Below, piece by piece: positions 59,868-64,000 of a stretch of 64,000 nt of DNA. The notes under the pieces were generated by a model that was not told the DNA's origin, did not search any database, and saw only the letters and a program-made list of their open reading frames with translations. How positions within the stretch are numbered: position 1 is the stretch's first letter; each line of letters starts with the position of its first letter. Source of the stretch: Corynebacterium argentoratense DSM 44202. GTDB taxonomy: Bacteria > Actinomycetota > Actinomycetes > Mycobacteriales > Mycobacteriaceae. The stretch spans positions 186,001 to 250,000 of the forward strand of contig NC_022198.1 of assembly GCF_000590555.1 (NCBI RefSeq), read 5' to 3'. The position numbers were made by a program, and so were the translations under genes.

Positions 59868-60272
59868 ATGCATAGTGCGGATGAACAATTTCTGATCAGT
59901 CTTAAAGAAGTTGAACAGCTGCATGACAGCGCTCTTGCTCGAGACGGGGGAATGCCAGGCCTAGCTGATAGGCCTGGATTACTAAGCGCGCTTGGGGGCG
60001 CGTTCCAAACGTTTGGTGGGCACGAGCTGTACCCGACGATTCAGGATAAAGCAGCCAAAGTTAGCTTCGAGATTATTAAGCAACATCCGTTCAATGACGG
60101 GAACAAGCGAACAGCAGCAGCGCTACCGCTCGTGGTTCCGCGCCGAAACGGTGTCTATGTGCTTCTAGGACGAGATTATTTGTACAAGACAGTTCTAGAC
60201 CTAGCCGCTGATGACATCGAATATGCGGATTTGATTCGGCCCCTCAGGGGCTGTGTTCGTGCACAGAAATAG
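59868..60272 (+). CDS. Doc-like (Fic-fold) toxin
   Basis: 134 residues. The Fic/Doc active-site motif HPFNDGNKR at 73-81 (His73) is intact, followed by the hydrophobic helix. Doc toxins phosphorylate EF-Tu; other Fic proteins AMPylate targets. An N-terminal helix LISLKEVEQLHDSAL matches Doc proteins. GGAG is 6 nt before the ATG. With the small ORF upstream it forms a likely type II toxin-antitoxin system between ggt and rpsL. Confidence 0.8.
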   Translation: MHSADEQFLISLKEVEQLHDSALARDGGMPGLADRPGLLSALGGAFQTFGGHELYPTIQDKAAKVSFEIIKQHPFNDGNKRTAAALPLVVPRRNGVYVLLGRDYLYKTVLDLAADDIEYADLIRPLRGCVRAQK

Positions 60273-60306
60273 ACCTGCCTGAGCCGCTACCTGGGGTGTT
60301 GAGCGG

Positions 60307-60335
60307 TTGTCCCAGCTGGTGGCAACGACTACACT
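60307..60335 (+). promoter_or_regulatory. Promoter of the rpsL-rpsG-fusA operon
   Basis: TTGTCC (60307-60312), 17-bp spacer, TACACT (60330-60335). It leaves a ~290-nt leader before rpsL. The rest of 60273-60632 holds no gene; a 10-mer motif copy is at 60514. Confidence 0.55.
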
Positions 60336-60632
60336 GATACGAGCCCTATATGTATATAAGGCGGGCAGTAGATATTTACCCAGGTAGGCCAGCGAAAGCG
60401 GCTGACTGGGTTACCCATGTCTACATTATTCAATTGAAAATTTCAGACCGGTCATAGACGCCACCCCACCCCTGAAACCTCAGGAAACAGTGAGGTGTCG
60501 GACACAGTGATCAACGCGACGTCATTAATTCAATGATGCTGCGCCAGGCACTCGTCGTAGCTCCAGCACCATAGCCTCGAAGGTACCCAGGTAGCTGCCT
60601 GCGGGGGCCGGTCATACAAGAAAGATGGTTCA

Positions 60633-61004
60633 TTGCCTACTATTCAGCAGCTGGTCCGCAAGGGCCGCCACGATAAGACTGCCAAGGTGAAGACCGCAGC
60701 TCTGAAGGGTTCCCCTCAGCGCCGTGGCGTGTGCACCCGCGTGTACACCACCACCCCCAAGAAGCCGAACTCCGCGCTGCGTAAGGTCGCCCGTGTGCGC
60801 CTTTCCTCCGGCATCGAGGTTTCTGCATACATCCCCGGTGAGGGCCACAACCTCCAGGAGCACTCCATGGTGCTCGTTCGCGGCGGTCGTGTGAAGGACC
60901 TTCCCGGTGTTCGCTACAAGATCATCCGCGGCACCCTCGATACCCAAGGTGTCAAGGATCGCAAGCAGGCTCGTTCCCGCTACGGCGCAAAGAAGGAGAA
61001 GTAA
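60633..61004 (+). CDS. rpsL: 30S ribosomal protein S12
   Basis: 123 residues. TTG start at 60633 giving the standard [12 protein letters not shown]-terminus. The streptomycin-related lysines are wild type: [11 protein letters not shown] and [11 protein letters not shown]. Ribosomal decoding protein. rpsG follows after 3 nt. Confidence 0.97.
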   Translation: MPTIQQLVRKGRHDKTAKVKTAALKGSPQRRGVCTRVYTTTPKKPNSALRKVARVRLSSGIEVSAYIPGEGHNLQEHSMVLVRGGRVKDLPGVRYKIIRGTLDTQGVKDRKQARSRYGAKKEK

Positions 61005-61007
61005 ACA

Positions 61008-61475
61008 ATGCGTAAAGGTGCAGCTCCCAAGCGTCCCGTAGTCAAGGATCCGGTTTACGGTTCCGAGGTTGTCAGCCAGCTGGTGAACAAGGTTCTCCTG
61101 GACGGCAAGAAGTCCACCGCAGAGCGCATTGTGTACAACGCGCTGGAAATCTGCCGCGAGAAGACCGGCACCGATCCGGTCGGAACCCTGGAGAAGGCCC
61201 TGGGTAACATCAAGCCCGACCTTGAGGTTCGTTCCCGTCGTGTCGGTGGCGCTACCTACCAGGTGCCCGTCGAGGTTCGCCCCGGCCGTGCAAACACCCT
61301 TGCTCTCCGTTGGCTCGTGACCTTTACCCGCCAGCGTCGTGAGAACACCATGACCGAGCGTCTCGCCAACGAGATTCTTGATGCAGCAAACGGTCTCGGT
61401 GCTTCCGTCAAGCGTCGCGAAGACACCCACAAGATGGCTGAGGCCAACCGCGCCTTCGCTCACTACCGCTGGTAG
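61008..61475 (+). CDS. rpsG: 30S ribosomal protein S7
   Basis: 155 residues, standard. The [16 protein letters not shown] motif and the C-terminal [11 protein letters not shown] are intact. It nucleates head assembly of the small subunit. ATG at 61008 with AGGAGAAG upstream. Confidence 0.97.
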   Translation: MRKGAAPKRPVVKDPVYGSEVVSQLVNKVLLDGKKSTAERIVYNALEICREKTGTDPVGTLEKALGNIKPDLEVRSRRVGGATYQVPVEVRPGRANTLALRWLVTFTRQRRENTMTERLANEILDAANGLGASVKRREDTHKMAEANRAFAHYRW

Positions 61476-61509
61476 TTAAAACTTTCAGCAACAAGAGTTA
61501 GGGAATAAC

Positions 61510-63639
61510 GTGGCACAAGAAGTGCTTAAGGACCTCAATAAGGTCCGCAACATCGGCATCATGGCACACATCGATGCTGGTAAGACCACTGCAACAGAGC
61601 GTATTCTGTTCTACACCGGTATCAACCGCAAGGTTGGCGAAACCCACGACGGTGCTTCGACCACCGACTGGATGGAGCAGGAAAAAGAGCGCGGTATCAC
61701 CATTACCTCCGCTGCTGTGACCTGTTTCTGGAACGGCAACCAGATCAACATCATCGACACCCCCGGCCACGTCGACTTCACCGTTGAGGTTGAGCGCTCC
61801 CTGCGCGTCCTCGACGGCGCCGTCGCAGTGTTCGACGGTAAAGAAGGCGTTGAGCCCCAGTCCGAGCAGGTCTGGCGCCAGGCTGCCAAGTACGACGTCC
61901 CCCGCATCTGCTTCGTCAACAAGATGGACAAGATGGGCGCGGACTTCTACTTCACCGTCCAGACCATTATCGACCGCCTCGGTGCAAAGCCGTTGGTCAT
62001 GCAGCTGCCCATCGGCGCTGAAGATGACTTCGACGGTGTCGTTGACCTCATCCAGATGAAGGCCATCACCTGGCGCGGCAAGGTCGAGGTTGGTGCTGAA
62101 GCCACCATCGAAGAGATCCCCGCTGATCTCGCCGACAAGGCTGCAGAATACCGCGAGAAGCTCCTCGAAACCGTCGCAGAGTCCGACGAAGAGCTTATGG
62201 AGAAGTACTTCGGTGGCGAAGAGCTCACCGAAGAGGAAATCAAGACCGCCGTCCGCAAGATGACCGTCGCCTCCGAAATCTACCCCGTGCTCTGTGGCTC
62301 CGCATACAAGAACAAGGGCATCCAGCCCCTGCTCGACGCAGTCATCGACTACCTGCCCTCGCCGCTGGACATCGGCGAGGTTCACGGCCATAAGGTCGGC
62401 GACGAAGCTGTCGATATGGTGCGCAAGCCCTCCGTCGACGAGCCCTTCTCCGCTCTGGCGTTCAAGATCGCAGCTCACCCGTTCTTCGGCAAGCTGACCT
62501 TCGTGCGCGTCTACTCCGGCATCGTTGAGCCGGGCGCCCAGGTGGCTAACTCCACCAAGGGTAAGAAGGAGCGCATCGGCAAGCTGTTCCAGATGCACGC
62601 CAACAAGGAGAACCCTGTTGACGAAGCACGCGCAGGTAACATCTACGCATGCATCGGCCTCAAGGACACCACCACTGGTGACACCCTCTGTGACATCGCT
62701 AACCCGATCATCCTGGAGTCCATGGACTTCCCGGATCCGGTTATCGAGGTTGCCATCGAGCCCAAGACCAAGGCTGACCAGGAGAAGCTCTCCGTAGCTA
62801 TCCAGAAGCTCGCCGAAGAGGACCCCACCTTCACTGTCAAGCTTGACGATGAGACCGGTCAGACCGTCATCGGCGGCATGGGTGAGCTCCACCTTGACGT
62901 CCTTGTTGACCGCATGAAGCGCGAATTCAAGGTTGAGGCAAACGTTGGTGCACCGCAGGTTGCATACCGCGAGACCATCAAGAAGCCCGTCGAGAAGCTC
63001 GAATACACCCACAAGAAGCAGACCGGTGGTTCCGGTCAGTTCGCGAAGGTCATCATCGCCCTCGAGCCTTACGCTCCCGAGGCAGAGACCCTCGAAGAAG
63101 GCGAATCCGCCATCTACAAGTTCGAAAACGCCGTCACCGGTGGCCGTATCCCCAAGGAATACATCCCCTCCGTCGACGCCGGTATCCAGGACGCAATGCA
63201 GTACGGCTACCTCGCTGGCTTCCCGCTGGTCAACATCAAGGCAACCGTCCTCGACGGTGCTTACCACGAAGTTGACTCCTCCGAAATGGCCTTCAAGCTC
63301 GCTGGCTCCATGGCCCTGAAGGAAGCCGTCGCAAAGGCAAAGCCCACCCTGCTTGAGCCCGTGATGGCCGTCGAAATCACCACCCCTGAGGAATACATGG
63401 GTGAAGTGATCGGTGACGTCAACTCCCGCCGTGGCCAGGTCCAGGCAATGGAAGACCGTGCCGGCGCCAAGCTGGTCAAGGCAAAGGTTCCGCTGTCCCA
63501 GATGTTCGGTTACGTCGGCGACCTGCGCTCCAAGACGCAGGGCCGCGCTAACTACTCCATGATCTTCGACTCCTACGCTGAGGTTCCCACCAACGTAGCA
63601 GCCGATATCATTGCTGAGCGCAACGGCACCACCGCCTAA
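61510..63639 (+). CDS. fusA: Elongation factor G
   Basis: 709 residues. G-domain motifs: [14 protein letters not shown] (G1), the switch I region GVTITSAA-type, DTPGHVDFT (G3) and [10 protein letters not shown] (G4). It drives translocation and ribosome recycling. GTG start at 61510. No tuf gene is present in the window. Terminator follows the stop. Confidence 0.97.
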   Translation: MAQEVLKDLNKVRNIGIMAHIDAGKTTATERILFYTGINRKVGETHDGASTTDWMEQEKERGITITSAAVTCFWNGNQINIIDTPGHVDFTVEVERSLRVLDGAVAVFDGKEGVEPQSEQVWRQAAKYDVPRICFVNKMDKMGADFYFTVQTIIDRLGAKPLVMQLPIGAEDDFDGVVDLIQMKAITWRGKVEVGAEATIEEIPADLADKAAEYREKLLETVAESDEELMEKYFGGEELTEEEIKTAVRKMTVASEIYPVLCGSAYKNKGIQPLLDAVIDYLPSPLDIGEVHGHKVGDEAVDMVRKPSVDEPFSALAFKIAAHPFFGKLTFVRVYSGIVEPGAQVANSTKGKKERIGKLFQMHANKENPVDEARAGNIYACIGLKDTTTGDTLCDIANPIILESMDFPDPVIEVAIEPKTKADQEKLSVAIQKLAEEDPTFTVKLDDETGQTVIGGMGELHLDVLVDRMKREFKVEANVGAPQVAYRETIKKPVEKLEYTHKKQTGGSGQFAKVIIALEPYAPEAETLEEGESAIYKFENAVTGGRIPKEYIPSVDAGIQDAMQYGYLAGFPLVNIKATVLDGAYHEVDSSEMAFKLAGSMALKEAVAKAKPTLLEPVMAVEITTPEEYMGEVIGDVNSRRGQVQAMEDRAGAKLVKAKVPLSQMFGYVGDLRSKTQGRANYSMIFDSYAEVPTNVAADIIAERNGTTA

Positions 63640-63663
63640 AAGCACACGCTTTTAAGCGAACCA

Positions 63664-63707
63664 AAAGGGTTGGCCCCTCCTGAGACATCAGGAGGGGCCA
63701 ACCCTTT
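63664..63707. terminator. Strong bidirectional terminator after fusA
   Basis: A perfect 20-bp stem over GACA; A/T-rich flanks on both sides let it serve fusA and the convergent partial gene. Confidence 0.9.
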
Positions 63708-63730
63708 AGCTACACCAACTATAAAACCCC

Positions 63731-64000
63731 TTAAGGGCAGTATTGGGTGCTGTACAAGTCACTACCATCAACCTGAATACCCTCAATACCAACATCCTTC
63801 AAAGCCTCAACCATCTTGCGCGCAGACTCTTCAGTCAACTCACCACAAGTATCAGGCCCAGGAAGAAGCTTCGCAGTCGCATCCATCGTCGCCTCAGCCG
63901 CCTTCAACTGCTCCGGTTCACTCAATTCCGGAATCAATTTCTGTGCAGCCTCAACGCCGACAGAAGGATCAGCCTTCAACTTCGCATACGCACTATAGAA
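63731..64000 (-). CDS. Partial gene at the right edge (secreted or extracytoplasmic type, unknown)
   Basis: The visible 90 or so C-terminal residues are open to the edge. They are helical with PGPDTCGELTEESARKMVEALKDV and end SDLYSTQYCP, with two Cys that may pair. The start lies outside the window, so no signal peptide can be judged and no family is recognised. The first complete start-like codon (TTG at 63979) is probably internal. Confidence 0.6.
   Translation of the reverse strand, partial: FYSAYAKLKADPSVGVEAAQKLIPELSEPEQLKAAEATMDATAKLLPGPDTCGELTEESARKMVEALKDVGIEGIQVDGSDLYSTQYCP

Noticed and set aside
61498..63645. A 715-codon antisense frame over fusA
   Set aside because: Same codon-bias effect as in rpoC; fusA itself is unambiguous.

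Overview
The window reads as a chromosomal segment of a Corynebacterium species (inference). The gene order secE-nusG-rplK-rplA-rplJ-rplL-rpoB-rpoC-rpsL-rpsG-fusA, the men cluster interleaved with an mgtA-type mannosyltransferase, the HtaA-type haem-binding surface protein, the cutinase-like secreted esterase and the DUF3068 (PorA-type) membrane protein are a combination typical of corynebacteria. The species cannot be named from the sequence alone.

Layout. (1) 1-7.6 kb: haem biosynthesis on the + strand (hemD fusion, hemB, a small membrane protein, hemE, hemY, hemL) followed by a histidine phosphatase. (2) 7.6-11.6 kb: a System II cytochrome c maturation operon (TlpA-like thioredoxin lipoprotein, CcdA, ResB, CcsA), then a secreted cutinase-family protein. 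(3) 13.2-17.2 kb: two small membrane proteins, menA, an unusual glycosyltransferase and menE. (4) 17.2-20.0 kb: a decayed accessory patch with an HNH endonuclease remnant, a coiled-coil membrane protein, a minus-strand CDS broken by three in-frame stops, and small ORFs. (5) 20.0-24.0 kb: an ECF-type transporter in which both ATPases and the T subunit form one polypeptide, followed by a siderophore-interacting flavoprotein. (6) 24.0-34.9 kb: a PiT phosphate transporter, then menB, menC, menD, mgtA, menG, menJ and a polyprenyl diphosphate synthase. (7) 35.0-35.9 kb: four tRNA genes (Tyr, Thr, Met, Trp). (8) 35.9-40.9 kb: secE, nusG and the L11/L1 and L10/L12 operons, interrupted by a truncated S66 peptidase relic and a palindromic repeat. 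(9) 41-49 kb: OsmC protein, a 1144-residue HtaA-domain surface protein with a small secreted partner, a permease pair and a DUF3068 protein. (10) 49.3-57 kb: rpoB and rpoC. (11) 57-60.3 kb: small hypotheticals, gamma-glutamyltranspeptidase and a Doc-type toxin-antitoxin pair. (12) 60.3-63.7 kb: rpsL, rpsG, fusA. A partial minus-strand gene runs off the right edge.

How the genes work together. Haem synthesis, cytochrome c maturation and menaquinone synthesis (menA, E, B, C, D, G, J and the prenyl chain synthase) together build the respiratory chain. The ECF/SIP module and the HtaA-domain surface protein suggest iron or haem acquisition to feed it. The rest is the core transcription and translation machinery.

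Most notable observations. RpoB has Asn450 at the position equivalent to E. coli His526, plus Met435 at Leu511, in the rifampicin pocket. A 10-bp motif, CGCGRCGTCA, occurs about 39 times by eye. GC skew flips between domains regardless of gene direction, including a switch inside menD. Two copies of a ~90-bp palindromic element lie beside the ribosomal and polymerase operons.
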